Below are positions 54,204 to 54,592 of a stretch of 54,592 nucleotides of DNA, piece after piece. A program made the position numbers and the translations under genes. Numbering within the stretch: the first letter of the stretch is position 1; each line of letters starts with the position of its first letter. The DNA is from Algoriphagus aquimarinus (GTDB taxonomy: Bacteria > Bacteroidota > Bacteroidia > Cytophagales > Cyclobacteriaceae): NCBI RefSeq assembly GCF_900112005.1, contig NZ_FOKK01000026.1, positions 1-54,592 on the forward strand. The letters run 5' to 3'. The notes beneath the pieces were generated by a model. It ran no database searches, was not told where the DNA came from, and saw only the letters and a list, made by a program, of their open reading frames with translations.

Positions 54204-54592
54204 GAGTCTAACCGCATGGTCCGCGGAGTCCCGATAGCTATCGAAGCGCAACTATTAGTAGTTAAGTCTCCTGACTTTGACCGAAAAAAATAGAGTCTTC
54301 GGACTGCCGATATTTTCTAGCTAATAATAATTCTAATGCCCTTTTTCCTCATCACTTGAAAAGTAAGTTGGATCATATTGCTTTATCAATAGATCAAAAT
54401 AAGGGGGGAAATGTTTTACCGATTAAGCAATAGTTTTATAGAACCACATAGATACATAGCTCTCATAGTTTAAAAAAGGACTATACATTATCCAATATCT
54501 TTGTTCTCTTTATGCCTTTTGTGGTAGATTATTTTTGAACCACAAAAGGAACAAAGGACATAAAGCTCAAAATGAGAATTAGCTGTCCAAGA
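54204..54592. other. 389-base repeat-rich non-coding tail
   Basis: No gene supported. It contains the 12-base palindrome CGATAGCTATCG (54232-54243) and an inverted repeat CCTTTTGTGGT / ACCACAAAAGG (54515 and 54539), plus the direct-like strings AACCACATAGATACATAG and AACCACAAAAGGAACAAAGG. These resemble decayed intergenic repeats. Confidence 0.5.

Noticed and set aside
1..54592. CRISPR arrays, riboswitches, toxin-antitoxin pairs and restriction systems
   Set aside because: Read on both strands, no regularly spaced repeats, known riboswitch cores or defence gene families were seen.

Overview
The window looks like a chromosomal segment of a Bacteroidota bacterium, most likely a member of Cytophagales (Algoriphagus/Cyclobacteriaceae-like). 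The evidence is the alternative complex III to aa3-oxidase operon, the long two-domain IspG, many Bacteroidota-type proteins, and promoters of the TTG-N19-TAnnTTTG type with weak ribosome binding sites. The genus is an inference. No sequence search could be run.

Region 1 (1-3184) is accessory DNA. It holds the 3' end of an IS3-family transposase, two unrecognised genes and a tyrosine recombinase of the IntDOT-like type, packed against the 3' end of a tRNA-Ser gene. This is probably one end of an integrative element whose other end lies outside the window. A cluster of short repeats between integrase and tRNA may be its attachment-site arm.

Region 2 (3185-26894) is mostly housekeeping. It contains tRNA-Ser; the mltG-thioesterase-yihY operon (minus strand); a NUDIX hydrolase, Sua5/YciO and WbqC-like operon; clpC; a small membrane protein with a possible coupled leader peptide; a PolX-like protein whose polymerase site looks degenerate; an EVE-domain protein with a secreted protein; pyrR-pyrB; a two-gene ABC exporter; a cystathionine beta-synthase-like enzyme; a membrane protein convergent with plsC; a secreted GH30-like glycosidase; rpsA; an outer-membrane barrel protein; and tRNA-Cys.

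Region 3 (27184-43874) is a respiratory supercluster read on the plus strand. A strong promoter precedes actA-actB-actC-actD-actE-actF (quinol:cytochrome c oxidoreductase, alternative complex III). Cytochrome oxidase subunits II and I, heme A synthase, heme O synthase, two subunit III homologues and subunit IV follow, then after a terminator-like hairpin SCO1, a DUF420/CtaM-like protein and a tiny CxxC membrane protein. Together they encode quinol-to-oxygen electron transfer plus heme A and copper assembly factors.

Region 4 (43931-54592) holds a very large NtrY-like histidine kinase, a 1154-residue outer-membrane protein with a SprA-like motif, a short-chain dehydrogenase, ispG, a small membrane protein, and a repeat-rich non-coding tail.

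I did not find a clear new defence or mobile system. The most notable signals are the two unknown genes coupled to the integrase, the CAMC mini-protein beside the oxidase assembly genes, the PolX with a lost polymerase site, the coupled leader ORF, and a consistent promoter set with an extended TAnnTTTGC motif.
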